A stretch of DNA of 64,000 nt from contig DASZDG010000073.1 in the NCBI GenBank assembly GCA_035942255.1, positions 1 to 64,000 on the forward strand, given 5' to 3'. Below the pieces are notes generated by a model. The model ran no database searches. It saw nothing but the letters and a program-made list of their open reading frames with translations, and was not told the origin of the DNA. The position numbers and the translations under genes were made by a program. Positions 14,251 through 23,355 of this stretch are shown here, piece by piece (position 1 is the first letter of the stretch; every line of letters starts with the position of its first letter). The DNA is from JALZEG01 sp035942255 (GTDB taxonomy: Bacteria > Actinomycetota > CADDZG01 > WHSQ01).

Positions 14251-15437
14251 ACGAAGACGCCCTTCCCGAAGAGGTTCCAGACGTCGGCCACCGGGACCGC
14301 CGGCTCGAGGTCCGCGTACTCGCGGTGGGGCGCCCCGACGACGAGCAGATCCGATTCCTCGAGGACCTCGTCGAGAGGACGGAGGTCCTCGTCGACGGTG
14401 ACGTGAGGATCCGTGCACAGCACCTGCGCGGCCTTGAACCGCAGGATGCGCTTCAGCTTGTAGCTGAGGCTCGACCTCGTGTCGTCGGAACCGGCTTTGA
14501 AAGCCATGCCGAGGATGCCGACGGTCATCTCGGACAGGTCGAACCTCTGCTCGAGGCGCGAGACGACGTAGAGCGGAAGGCCTTCGTTGATCATCATGCT
14601 CGCGTGCCCCAGCACGAAGTTGTTGTTGTTGAACGCGGCGAGCTGCATCGTGTCCTTCAACAGGCAAGGTCCCGCCGCGAACCCGGCGCGTGGAAGGTCC
14701 GCCGCCCGCGGGTAGTCGTGGGCGAGCGCCGCCCTGATCCGCTCGAAGTCGACGCCGAAGTCGTTCGCCATCATGTAGAGCTGGTTCGCGACCGCGAACT
14801 TCGCGTAACGCCAGGTGTTGGTGAAGAGCTTCGCGAGCTCCGCCTCCTCCGGCGTGAGCACAACCACCTGAGCCGTCAGGTTGCGGAAGAACTTCGCGGC
14901 TCGCTCGGTCGCGCGCTCGGTCCGCCCGGCGACGATCTGGGGGAGCTCGTACAACTCCGTCATCGCCTTGCCCTCCGCGATCCGCTCGGGGCAGAAGGCC
15001 ACGTCGACGTCGAGTCCCGCGTCGGCGAGCAGCCGCTCGATCTGCGCGGTGACGCCGGGGTAGACCGTGCTGCGCAGTATCAGGAGCTGCCCGTCCGTGA
15101 GGCTCCCGCGGACGCCGTGCAGGGCGCGCGGGACGGCGTGGGGATCGGGGTTCAGGTGCTCGTCCACGGGGGTCCCGATGACCATGACGACGACCTCGGC
15201 GGCGCTCACGACCGCCGGGTCGGCGGTCGCGGTCAGGCCGCGGCCGACGACGCGTCGAAGCACCTCGTCCGCCCCCTCCTCCTGGAACGGCATGCGCCCC
15301 GCGTTGACGGTCGCGACCGCACGCTCGTCGATGTCGTGAAGGACGACGACGAGCCCGCGGTCGGCACAAGCCAGGCCGAGGGGAAGCCCCACGTGCCCGC
15401 AACCACCGATGATCACGACGTCACTGGAAAAGCTCAT
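14247..15437 (-). CDS. UDP-sugar (UDP-ManNAc type) dehydrogenase
   Basis: A 396-residue nucleotide-sugar dehydrogenase of the WecC/WbpA group. It has the NAD-binding GGCGHVGLPLG, the central STVYPGVT segment and a catalytic cysteine in AAGPCLLKDT; the C-terminal UDP-binding domain contains LGMAFKAGSDDTRSS. It oxidises a UDP-hexose or UDP-HexNAc C6 alcohol to the uronate, using two NAD. WecC-like sequence features favour a HexNAc substrate; a second, Ugd-like enzyme at 51-52.6 kb would cover UDP-glucose. TAGGAT with a 6-nt gap before the ATG indicates a leaderless mRNA. Confidence 0.88.
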   Translation of the reverse strand: MSFSSDVVIIGGCGHVGLPLGLACADRGLVVVLHDIDERAVATVNAGRMPFQEEGADEVLRRVVGRGLTATADPAVVSAAEVVVMVIGTPVDEHLNPDPHAVPRALHGVRGSLTDGQLLILRSTVYPGVTAQIERLLADAGLDVDVAFCPERIAEGKAMTELYELPQIVAGRTERATERAAKFFRNLTAQVVVLTPEEAELAKLFTNTWRYAKFAVANQLYMMANDFGVDFERIRAALAHDYPRAADLPRAGFAAGPCLLKDTMQLAAFNNNNFVLGHASMMINEGLPLYVVSRLEQRFDLSEMTVGILGMAFKAGSDDTRSSLSYKLKRILRFKAAQVLCTDPHVTVDEDLRPLDEVLEESDLLVVGAPHREYADLEPAVPVADVWNLFGKGVFV

Positions 15438-15443
15438 CGCACG

Positions 15444-15449
15444 ATCCTA
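15444..15449 (-). promoter_or_regulatory. -10 element TAGGAT (leaderless)
   Basis: Separated by 6 nt from the ATG of the nucleotide-sugar dehydrogenase gene; no Shine-Dalgarno sequence. Confidence 0.55.
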
Positions 15450-15508
15450 CGATCCGGCAGGGAAGGGCGGACTGCACGGTACCGGCTCGCTCCCCTCGGC
15501 CCGGGGCC

Positions 15509-15514
15509 TATCCT
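15509..15514 (+). promoter_or_regulatory. -10 element TATCCT (leaderless)
   Basis: Eight nt before the ATG (five before an in-frame GTG) of the PMT-like membrane protein gene; forms a divergent promoter pair with TAGGAT on the other strand. Confidence 0.5.
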
Positions 15515-15522
15515 GCTCCGTG

Positions 15523-17253
15523 ATGCGACGGTCGAACGAGGCGGGCATCGTTCCCGCGGGAGGTGCTCGGGTCCGAAGCCGACTCCCGGTCTTGGCTACG
15601 GCCGCCACCGTGCTCGTCTTCGTCGTCGTGCCCCTCGCGCTCGCGTACGGCGGCGGCTCGGTCCACATCCCGCACAACGACGACTGGGCGTTCGCCCGGA
15701 TCACGAACACGCTCGCCGACACCGGCACGCTGCAGCTCGTGGGGTGGAACGAGATGATGCTCGTGACGCACGCCGCGTGGGGCTGGCTCTTCGTCGAGGT
15801 CCTGGGGCCGGGGAGCGACTCGCTCGCACTGTCCGGGGCCGTCGCTGCGGCGCTTGCGCTCGTCGGCTCCTACGTCGTCGCCCGCCACTTCCTGACGCCT
15901 GGGCGAGCGGCCCTCGCGTGCTTCACGGTCGCAGCGTTCCCGGGGTTCTCGGTGCTCGCGACGACGTTCATGACGGACGTGACGGGGTTTGCGTTCCAGG
16001 TGTGGAGCATCGCGGCGGGGCTTCGGGCGCTGAGCGGCGGCGAACGCGTGAGGTGGCGATGGGTCGTCGTGTCCCTCGTCCTCGCGCTCGCAGCCTTCGG
16101 CGCGCGTGAGTTCGGGATCCTCGCCGGGATCGCGGTGCTCTGCGGCGCGTGGCTGGTCGATCGCAGGGGAGGCGCTCCGCGCTGGCGCGCCCCCGTCGCG
16201 AGCGTCGCGCTCCTCGGCTGCGCAGCAATCCTCTACCGGTGGCGGCATACGTATCCGGGAAACACGCCGCAGTTCGGCGGCCTCGACCTCCCGCGCCTCG
16301 CGCTCGCCGGCGCGACGTCGTTCTTCACGATCGCGTTCGGGCTGCTCGTGCCGCTCACGCTCACCACCACGCGACGTACGGCGGCTACGCGACCGCGCAT
16401 CGGGCTCGGCGTCGCGGCGGCGACGGGCGCGTTCGGCATCGTCGTCATCGCGGCACACGCAGCCCTCGGCCGGCCGCTTTCGGTCTTCGTCGGGAACCTC
16501 TTCACTCGCTTCGGGCCCGCGGGAAACGCGCTCGCGGGGGACCGGGCGGCGCTGTTCCCGGCATCGTTGTGGGGCTTGCTCCTCCTCCTGGCCGTAGTCG
16601 CCGGGGGCGTGGTCGCGGGCCGCGGCGCGGCAGCCCTGCAGGCCGCGTACCGCCGGCGCTCGGAGACGCTGGGTCGCATGGCTCCGAAGGAGCTCGTCGT
16701 GGGCGCGTGGGCGGTGCTCACGGCGGCGGGACTCCTCTTCCGCAGCGCGTTCGGGGGCCTCTTGTACGACCGCTACCTGTGGGCGCTCGTCTTGCCCGCG
16801 GCCATCCTGCTCTTGCGGGCCGCGCCCGCCCGGCAAGAGCCGGCGACGAGGCGCGCCGTCGCCATCGCCGTAGCGCTGACGAGCGCGGTCTCGCTCGCGA
16901 ACGTCGTCGGGGGCCAGCAGTACGACGTCGCACGCTGGGAGGCGGGCGAGCGGGCGCTCGCGCGGGGCGCGGCCCCCGAGGAGGTCGACGCAGGGTTCGA
17001 GTGGGTGGGGTTCCATTACGACGGCGTCGCCGGCGGAGACGCTCCCGCGTTGTCGAGCCCACCCCGGACCTGGTACCTGACCCGGCTGTTCCCCCACGCC
17101 CGGAACTGCTACGTCGTGGCGGAGTCGGAGCTGCCCGACGCGCATCTCGAGGTGGTCGACGAGATCCGCTACAGACAGTGGCTGGTCGCGGGCGAGAAGA
17201 CCTTGATCCTCTACAGGAACCCCCCTGCCTGCGCGGGACCGAGCTCGGGTTAG
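15523..17253 (+). CDS. PMT/GT39-like polytopic membrane glycosyltransferase
   Basis: A 576-residue integral membrane protein with about eleven hydrophobic segments. The first extracellular loop carries HNDDWAFARI, an acidic pair like the catalytic Asp/Glu of C-type, lipid-phosphate-sugar-dependent transferases (PMT, ArnT, GT39/GT83). A soluble C-terminal domain of about 100 residues follows. It probably uses a polyprenyl-phosphate sugar to modify a glycan or protein outside the cell. The frame is open further 5', but the start at ATG (or GTG 3 nt earlier) fits a TATCCT promoter with almost no leader. Family assignment is moderate. Confidence 0.7.
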   Translation: MRRSNEAGIVPAGGARVRSRLPVLATAATVLVFVVVPLALAYGGGSVHIPHNDDWAFARITNTLADTGTLQLVGWNEMMLVTHAAWGWLFVEVLGPGSDSLALSGAVAAALALVGSYVVARHFLTPGRAALACFTVAAFPGFSVLATTFMTDVTGFAFQVWSIAAGLRALSGGERVRWRWVVVSLVLALAAFGAREFGILAGIAVLCGAWLVDRRGGAPRWRAPVASVALLGCAAILYRWRHTYPGNTPQFGGLDLPRLALAGATSFFTIAFGLLVPLTLTTTRRTAATRPRIGLGVAAATGAFGIVVIAAHAALGRPLSVFVGNLFTRFGPAGNALAGDRAALFPASLWGLLLLLAVVAGGVVAGRGAAALQAAYRRRSETLGRMAPKELVVGAWAVLTAAGLLFRSAFGGLLYDRYLWALVLPAAILLLRAAPARQEPATRRAVAIAVALTSAVSLANVVGGQQYDVARWEAGERALARGAAPEEVDAGFEWVGFHYDGVAGGDAPALSSPPRTWYLTRLFPHARNCYVVAESELPDAHLEVVDEIRYRQWLVAGEKTLILYRNPPACAGPSSG

Positions 17254-17270
17254 GAGGGGGAGGTGCCGCG

Positions 17271-17276
17271 TATGTT
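17271..17276 (+). promoter_or_regulatory. -10 element TATGTT (leaderless)
   Basis: Exactly 6 nt before the ATG of the GT4 glycosyltransferase gene, with no ribosome-binding site. Confidence 0.55.
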
Positions 17277-17282
17277 TGCTCG

Positions 17283-18461
17283 ATGACCGTCGCATCGGTC
17301 CACCTCGTGATCGGCGCGTACCCGCCGAGCCTCGGCGGCGCGCAGCTCCACACCGCTGCGCTCGTCGACGCGCTCTCGGGCGCGCTCGGCGTGTCGGCAC
17401 GCGTCTCGTGCCTCTGGAGGGAGACGCGCCACGACTGGCTGCTGGGCTCGACGATCCGGCTGCCCGAAGGGCGCGAGGTCGTAGTGGAGGACGGGGTGTC
17501 GATCGAACGCGTCGGCCTCTCGGGGAGGCATCCGCTCCGCGATGCGCTCGCGGCGTCCGCCTACTACGCGCTCCCCCGGCAGAGCGCCGCGTACTTCGCG
17601 CGCCGCCTCGACTTCAGGGACGGCGACGAGCCGCTGGTGCACGTCGTCCGCCTCGGCAGAGAGCACCTGGCGGTGCGCGCGCTCGAAGACGCGCGCACGC
17701 GCGGGGTGCCGGTCGTGCTGACGCCCAACCATCACCCGCGCTGGAGCCGCCGTCCGGGATCGTCGTGGAACGACGTCTACAGGAAGGTCGACCACGTCTT
17801 CGCACTGACGAACGCCGAACGCGAAGAGCTCACCCGTCTCGGGGTCGCGCGCGACCGCATCACCGTCACCGGGATCGGGCCGATCCTCTCCGACGAGGTC
17901 GTCTCGCGGGCGGACTTCCTTGATGCCCTCCGGCTCCCCGACCGGCGCTACCTCGGGTTCCTCGGGCAACAGTTCGACTACAAGAGGCTGGACGTGGTCG
18001 TCGATGCCTTCGACCTGCTCGCCGCGGAGGACCCGCAGCTCGGCCTCGTGATAGCGGGCCCGACGGCAACCGCGACGCGCCGGTATCGCGAGCGCTCGCC
18101 GCACAAGGACCGGATCAGCATCGTCGGCCCACTGCCGCTGGTTCAGAAGACCGCGTTCCTTCGTTACGTCGACGTGCTGCTGTTCCCGTCGCAGCAGGAA
18201 TCGTTCGGCGGCGTCCTGATCGAAGCCGCTGCGGTCGGGACGCCGTTCGTGACGAGCGACATCCCACCGCTGGCCGAGGTCGCCGCCGAGCTCGGCAACG
18301 GCACGAGCTCGCCCGTCTCCCCGCGCGGCGTGGCAGACGCGGCCGCCGCGTTGCTGGACGGAGAAGCGCCCGCTCCCAACGAGGCTGCGGTCGACCGCTA
18401 TTCCTGGCCCCGGCTCGCCGCTCTCTACCGCGACGTCTACGACGGGCTCGCGGGGACCTGA
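17283..18461 (+). CDS. Family 4 glycosyltransferase
   Basis: A 392-residue GT-B enzyme. The N-terminal domain opens with IGAYPPSLGGAQLHTAAL, where the Gly-rich loop binds the acceptor side. The C-terminal half has GFLGQQFDYKRLDVVVDAF and the retaining-GT4 motif FPSQQESFGGVLIEAAAVG, whose Glu pair binds the nucleotide sugar. It builds the polysaccharide repeat in the cytoplasm. Its 3' end overlaps the end of the convergent flippase gene by 25 bp. Confidence 0.9.
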   Translation: MTVASVHLVIGAYPPSLGGAQLHTAALVDALSGALGVSARVSCLWRETRHDWLLGSTIRLPEGREVVVEDGVSIERVGLSGRHPLRDALAASAYYALPRQSAAYFARRLDFRDGDEPLVHVVRLGREHLAVRALEDARTRGVPVVLTPNHHPRWSRRPGSSWNDVYRKVDHVFALTNAEREELTRLGVARDRITVTGIGPILSDEVVSRADFLDALRLPDRRYLGFLGQQFDYKRLDVVVDAFDLLAAEDPQLGLVIAGPTATATRRYRERSPHKDRISIVGPLPLVQKTAFLRYVDVLLFPSQQESFGGVLIEAAAVGTPFVTSDIPPLAEVAAELGNGTSSPVSPRGVADAAAALLDGEAPAPNEAAVDRYSWPRLAALYRDVYDGLAGT

Positions 18462-19741
18462 CGCGGCGACGGCCGCCGGCGCAGCGCCTTCAGGTACGCG
18501 TTCCACCACACCATCGTCCCCGCGGCCAGAGCGGCCGACGAACCCCACGCCGCGCCTTCCGCGCCTCCGAGGACCGCTCCCGTCGTCCCGGCGACCACGG
18601 TCGCGATCGACACGACCAACCGCGCCCGGAGACCCTCGTCGGCGGCGGCGAGCGCCCGCAGGCCTCCCGAGGCCCCCATCGTGGCGCCCGACGCAGCGAG
18701 CCCGAGCCCCATCGGGAGCATCACGGGCTCCGCGATCGTCCAGCTCTCGCCCAGCAACGCGCGGCCGACTCCGGCGGGGATCAGCACGAGAGCGACCGAC
18801 CACGTCGCGGTGATCGCGAACAGGCCTCCCGAGACGGCCGAGCTCGCGCGTAGCAAGTGCTCGCTCGAACGGCCGTGGTAGATGCGCGACAGCTCCGGCA
18901 CGACGAGGAGCCCGATACCGAGGTGAACGAGGGCCGCCGGGCCGAGCAATATCTGTGCACCGCGCAGGGCGCCGGCCGCCGCGACCCCGGCCGCCGCAGC
19001 GACGAAGTACGCGGTGACGTAGGACGCTCCGCTCGAAAGGGTGAACTCGCCGAGGTATCGCGTCCCCAGGTCCTTGTTGGCGCGCCACCACGCCGGAGCG
19101 CCGCGGACCTTCGGGATCGTCGCGGACTGCAGCACGCCGACGCCGGCGGCGACGCCTGCGGAGAGGCACCACACCCCGACGTACCAGGCCGCGGATCCCC
19201 CGGCCGCGGCGGATATCAACGCGAACCCGGGGAACAAGACGGCCGCCCACACGGCGTCGTTCGTCAGAGCGCTCGCCGGTCTCCCGCTCGCAACGAAGAC
19301 GTACCGCCACGCGTCCTGGGCCATCAGGAGGGGCAACCCGAGCGCGAGAGCGACGAGCACGCCGCGCAGGGGCTCGTCGAACGCGAACGCCGTCAGCAGC
19401 GTGGCGACGCCGGCGACTCCCCCCATCGCCAGGGCGGTGCCGACCGCGCGGGAGACGAACAAGCGTCTCTGCTCCGGGACCCACTGGGCGAACCGCACCG
19501 AGAGAGGTTCCAGGGCGACCGCCCGCGTCACCCCGAGCACGATCAGGTACGTAGAGAACGCGAGGCTGAAGGCACCGAACTCGCGCGGCGCGACCTGACG
19601 TGCGATGACGACGCCGAGCGCGAAGTTCGTCAGGCTCGAGACGGCCTGATCGGACAACCCCCAGGCGACGCGCCGCGTCCCGCGGCGCCCGGCGAGCTCG
19701 AGCAGCCTGGCCCCCGCGCCGCGCAAGCCCCCCCGGGCCAT
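18437..19741 (-). CDS. Wzx-type polysaccharide flippase
   Basis: A 434-residue membrane protein with about twelve transmembrane segments. The N-terminal half carries the SSLTNFALGVVIARQVAPREFGAF pattern typical of the Wzx/MATE-like polysaccharide transporters (first two helices with a conserved Gly-Phe turn). It would flip the undecaprenyl-linked repeat unit across the membrane. The ATG overlaps the stop of the upstream GT4 gene by 1 nt (TGATG), and a polymerase gene lies one gene further up, so all Wzx/Wzy functions are present. Confidence 0.82.
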   Translation of the reverse strand: MARGGLRGAGARLLELAGRRGTRRVAWGLSDQAVSSLTNFALGVVIARQVAPREFGAFSLAFSTYLIVLGVTRAVALEPLSVRFAQWVPEQRRLFVSRAVGTALAMGGVAGVATLLTAFAFDEPLRGVLVALALGLPLLMAQDAWRYVFVASGRPASALTNDAVWAAVLFPGFALISAAAGGSAAWYVGVWCLSAGVAAGVGVLQSATIPKVRGAPAWWRANKDLGTRYLGEFTLSSGASYVTAYFVAAAAGVAAAGALRGAQILLGPAALVHLGIGLLVVPELSRIYHGRSSEHLLRASSAVSGGLFAITATWSVALVLIPAGVGRALLGESWTIAEPVMLPMGLGLAASGATMGASGGLRALAAADEGLRARLVVSIATVVAGTTGAVLGGAEGAAWGSSAALAAGTMVWWNAYLKALRRRPSPRQVPASPS

Positions 19742-20790
19742 CAGCGGCCGCGACGAGACGCGTCGAGCGATGCGTAGAGCTCCGCGATCTGCGGCCACGA
19801 CCCGTCCGGGGTGATGAGGCTCCGGACCCGCTGCGCGGCGAGCTCGCCGAAACGCCGCGCCTCACCCGCGTCGCACAACGTCCGGAGCGCGGCAGCCGCG
19901 TCGTCGACCGACGACACGAGGAACCCCGCGGGGCCCACCAGCCATTCGAGCGGCGGGATCGAGCTTGCCACGACCGCGCGGCCCGCCCACATCGCCGCCT
20001 CGACGGCCAGCGGCATCCCTTCGAAGCGGCTGAGGAGCACGACCGCCCAGCTCTCGCCGAGGAGCCGGGGGACGTCGGGCGTCTCGCCCAGGAACTCGAC
20101 GGGGGCGTCGATCTGCCGCGCGAGCGCCTTCGTCTCGGCTTCCAGTGGGCCCGTGCCCGCGACGACGCCGCGGACCTCGCGGTCGCGGCCCACGAGCGTG
20201 AGCGCTCGAAGGAAGACGTCCGGCCGCTTCTGCTCGGAGAGGCGGCCCAGCCACAGGAACGTCGGAACCCCTGTGGTGGGTAGCGGGAGAGGGCGGAGGT
20301 CACGGAGGCGCGGGCTGGTCTCCGGCGCGAACCTCCAGCCGCCCGGTGTGTCGGGGCTGGCCGAAAAGGCACCGACCGCGATCCTCGGCAGCACCCGCAG
20401 GCCCGCGCGCCGCACGTAGCCGTACAGCGGAGGGTCGCTGGGAAGGTCGCCGCTTCCGTGGAGGTGGACGATCCCGCGGGTCCGGCCGGCGAGCGCGACC
20501 GCGAACGCGCGCATCCCGTGACAGTGGACGACGTCGGGCCGGAAACGGCGGGCCGCCTCTCGCAGCGCGCGGCCCGCCCGCAGCAGCCGGGCGACGTGCC
20601 GGACGCTGTCGGGCACCGGCACCTCGACTGCCGGAACCTCGAGCTCGGCGTTGCGCGGGTCGGACTTGGAGGCGACGAGCACGTCCCATCCGCGCCCGGC
20701 GAACCAGGAGGAATGGTCTTGCACGACCCCACCCAGGCCCCCGCTCAGCGCGTCCGCGACGATCAGCAGTCGGGGCCTCTCCTCCGTCAC
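19741..20790 (-). CDS. Family 4 glycosyltransferase
   Basis: A 349-residue GT-B protein: LIVADALSGGLGGVVQDHS acceptor loop, VVHCHGMRAF, GVPTFLWLGRLSEQKRPDVFL at the start of the nucleotide-binding domain and the SRFEGMPLAVEAAMWAG motif with the usual Glu pair. It adds one sugar of the repeat unit. The GTG start overlaps the polymerase stop by 4 nt. Confidence 0.9.
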   Translation of the reverse strand: MTEERPRLLIVADALSGGLGGVVQDHSSWFAGRGWDVLVASKSDPRNAELEVPAVEVPVPDSVRHVARLLRAGRALREAARRFRPDVVHCHGMRAFAVALAGRTRGIVHLHGSGDLPSDPPLYGYVRRAGLRVLPRIAVGAFSASPDTPGGWRFAPETSPRLRDLRPLPLPTTGVPTFLWLGRLSEQKRPDVFLRALTLVGRDREVRGVVAGTGPLEAETKALARQIDAPVEFLGETPDVPRLLGESWAVVLLSRFEGMPLAVEAAMWAGRAVVASSIPPLEWLVGPAGFLVSSVDDAAAALRTLCDAGEARRFGELAAQRVRSLITPDGSWPQIAELYASLDASRRGR

Positions 20791-22190
20791 GGCGCGGCGG
20801 GCTCTGCTTCGGGGGTCTCGATACGTCCCGCGGCGCTCATGCCGATCAACAGCGAGAGGACGCCGAGGAGGAACCCGGGGAGCGCGAACGCCGTCGTCAC
20901 GACCGACTCGATCGCGAGGAACGCCAGCAGCCCCATCGCGATCCTCGAGGGGGCCGAGCCCGGCGCGCGGGCGACGCGGACCGCCAGAGCGATGAACCCC
21001 ACGACGGCCAGCACGACGCCGATCGTCCCGAGACCGACGAACAGCTCGACCCACGCGTTGTGAGCGGTTCCCGCCCACGCGAACTCGCTGCTCTCGAACA
21101 AGCGCGCCGTCCCGTACCCGCGGCCCGACACGTGCCATCCGTGCGCGGCGACGTCGCGGATGAGCGCATCCCACAGCGGGACGCGGTTGTTGAGGCTCTC
21201 GATGGTGCCGCTGCGTTCCCGCCGAGAGAAGTAGTCGAGGAGCTGCGGACGCGCGACTACGAACAGGAACACGCCGCTGAGGAAGTAGTACGGCAGCCAC
21301 AGGTAGCGCCACAGCGGCCTCGACCGGCCCTCGAACCACAGGACCGCGACCACGGCGATCGCGACCGCGATCCACGACCCCCTCGTCTTGTTCAGGCCGA
21401 GCCCCACGACGAGCACGATCAGGCGCGCGCACCACCCCGCCGGAGACAGACGGAGCGCCTTCCATCCCGCCGACAGCAAGATCGTCGCGCCGGCGCCCAT
21501 CAGGACGCCCGCCACGCCGCTGTCGGCCCCGGGCCACGTCAGGCGCCCGAACGAATAGCTCCCCAGCGCCAGCGCGAGCAGCGTCAGGACGGTGACGAGG
21601 CTCGTGAGCGTGACGAGCGACCGCCGGACGAGCTCCCACGCCGCGGCCGGGTCGCTAAGCCACAGGCGATGGAGCAGCATCCCCAGGGCCACGAACGCGA
21701 CGACCTGGAGCGCTCGCACGAGAGAGAACGCCGCTATCGGGGACCACACCGCCGACAACACGGCGAATGCCGGCCAGAGCAGGTACACGATCGTCCGCCG
21801 GGGGAGCGGGTGCTGAGGGAGCTTCCACGTGGCGTACGCGAGGGTCGCGGCGGCGGCGTATGCGAGGATCTCCGCGAGGTTCTCGATCGAGAGGCTCCCG
21901 CTCGCCGCCTCGGTTCTGCTCCTGCTGAGGAACGAGATCTCGGGCAGCAGGCAGAGGGCGAGCCAGGCCGCAGGGATCCACTTCGCCAGCGGAGGCACGG
22001 CGACCGCCGAGCGAGGGCGCGCGGGCGCGCACAGGTAGGCGGCGAGCGACGCGGCGCCGATCGCGCCGGCCCAGGGGACGATGCTCGGCTGTCGCACGAG
22101 GTCCCGCACGAGCAGGACCAGCGCACCGGCGCCCGCGGCCACGACGAGGGCGCCGAGCGCCGAGCGCCGCATCGCGACGGCGTCACGCAC
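20787..22190 (-). CDS. O-antigen polymerase/ligase-like membrane protein (Wzy/WaaL family)
   Basis: A 467-residue protein with about twelve transmembrane helices and one large external loop near residues 320-385. That loop contains WHVSGRGYGTARLF and the conserved His in GTAHNAWVELF, features of the Wzy_C/WaaL family. It would polymerise flipped repeat units or ligate them. Neighbouring flippase and glycosyltransferases on the same strand, with 4- and 8-nt overlaps, support Wzy. No clear ribosome-binding site; coupling to the upstream gene is likely. Confidence 0.85.
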   Translation of the reverse strand: MRDAVAMRRSALGALVVAAGAGALVLLVRDLVRQPSIVPWAGAIGAASLAAYLCAPARPRSAVAVPPLAKWIPAAWLALCLLPEISFLSRSRTEAASGSLSIENLAEILAYAAAATLAYATWKLPQHPLPRRTIVYLLWPAFAVLSAVWSPIAAFSLVRALQVVAFVALGMLLHRLWLSDPAAAWELVRRSLVTLTSLVTVLTLLALALGSYSFGRLTWPGADSGVAGVLMGAGATILLSAGWKALRLSPAGWCARLIVLVVGLGLNKTRGSWIAVAIAVVAVLWFEGRSRPLWRYLWLPYYFLSGVFLFVVARPQLLDYFSRRERSGTIESLNNRVPLWDALIRDVAAHGWHVSGRGYGTARLFESSEFAWAGTAHNAWVELFVGLGTIGVVLAVVGFIALAVRVARAPGSAPSRIAMGLLAFLAIESVVTTAFALPGFLLGVLSLLIGMSAAGRIETPEAEPAAP

Positions 22191-23355
22191 GGTCGTCGCC
22201 CCCTCCGAGCACGGGCACCGCGGCGCGCACCTTACGTAGCACGTCCTCGAGGCGCGGCGGGGACTCTGCCGCCCGTCCCCGCGCGCCCGACATCGCCTCT
22301 GCCAGGCGCGCCACCGTCTCGCGATGCCCGGCCAGGGGCACGGGGGTCCCGCCCAGGAGCGGCGGCCCGCCCCGGGCCAGGCACACCACCGGAAGGCCTC
22401 CTGCCAGAGCCTCGACGACGACCCAGCCCGCCTCGTCGTGCATGCTCGGGAGGACGAAGACGCTTGCCTCGCCCATCAGCGACAGCACGACGTTCCTCTC
22501 GACCCACCCGTGGAAGGTTACGCGGTCGGCGACGCCATGCCGGTCGGCGAGCCGGCGCAGCCGCGCCTCGTCGGGACCCGTCCCGCAGATGTCGAGGGTC
22601 CACCCGGGTAGAGCGGCCACGGCTTCGATCGCCAGCGCGGCCCCCTTCCACGGCAGCAACCGGGCAGCCAGCAGCGCGCGCCCGGGCGCGCCCCCGGGTG
22701 GGGTCCGCTCCCGCACCGGCTCGCCGTCGAAGATGACGTGGGGCAGGACGACCGCCTTGTGCCGATGCCTCCTCGGAAGCCACTCACGGGTCTCGGGGTT
22801 CTGGACGAGGATCGTCCGCGCCCTGCGCCAGCCCAGGCGCGCCAGCGGGTTCACGTAGCGCGCCGCGGTGCGGACCGCCGACCGCGCGAGCTCCGCCCGA
22901 ACGCCCTTCCATCCCAGCGCCCTCCACGACCGGAAGCTCCCGGGGACCCCTCCGCCCACGGGGCCGTAGACGAACGAGTCGCCCACGAAGGCGGCGGTGG
23001 TCCCCGTCCACACGTTCGCCAGCGTGAGGTGCCACGCGATCGTGAAGTGATGGCTCCGGGCGAGCTTGCGAGCACGCGAGAGCGCGGCGAGCTGCCACAG
23101 CGGGTAGTAGAGGCGCAGGCCGCGGGTCCCCTTCTTCCACCGTCGGGCCCACTCGGGGAGATCGACGTACTCGAAGTGGATCCGGTCCCGCTCGGGTATG
23201 GAGGCGAGGTGCCGGTCGATCCGTTCCTTGTTGTTCGAGCGGGTGATGACCCAGGTCTCTCCCACGCGGCCGAGGAGCCGGCTCCACATCCACCCGGCCC
23301 CCGGCTCCGATCCCTCTCCCGGCTCGCAGGAGTATGCGAACGCGACGATCTTCAC
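22183..23355 (-). CDS. Family 4 glycosyltransferase
   Basis: A 390-residue GT-B enzyme. The N-terminal part (AFAYSCEPGEGSEPGAGW) resembles a subgroup of GT4 enzymes with a Gly/Pro-rich acceptor loop. The nucleotide-binding part has LLAARLLPWKGAALAIEA, and LPSMHDEAGWVVVEALAGG replaces the more common EGFG motif but keeps the two acidic positions. It starts at a GTG overlapping the stop of the kinase-like gene (GTGA). Confidence 0.87.
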   Translation of the reverse strand: MKIVAFAYSCEPGEGSEPGAGWMWSRLLGRVGETWVITRSNNKERIDRHLASIPERDRIHFEYVDLPEWARRWKKGTRGLRLYYPLWQLAALSRARKLARSHHFTIAWHLTLANVWTGTTAAFVGDSFVYGPVGGGVPGSFRSWRALGWKGVRAELARSAVRTAARYVNPLARLGWRRARTILVQNPETREWLPRRHRHKAVVLPHVIFDGEPVRERTPPGGAPGRALLAARLLPWKGAALAIEAVAALPGWTLDICGTGPDEARLRRLADRHGVADRVTFHGWVERNVVLSLMGEASVFVLPSMHDEAGWVVVEALAGGLPVVCLARGGPPLLGGTPVPLAGHRETVARLAEAMSGARGRAAESPPRLEDVLRKVRAAVPVLGGGDDRA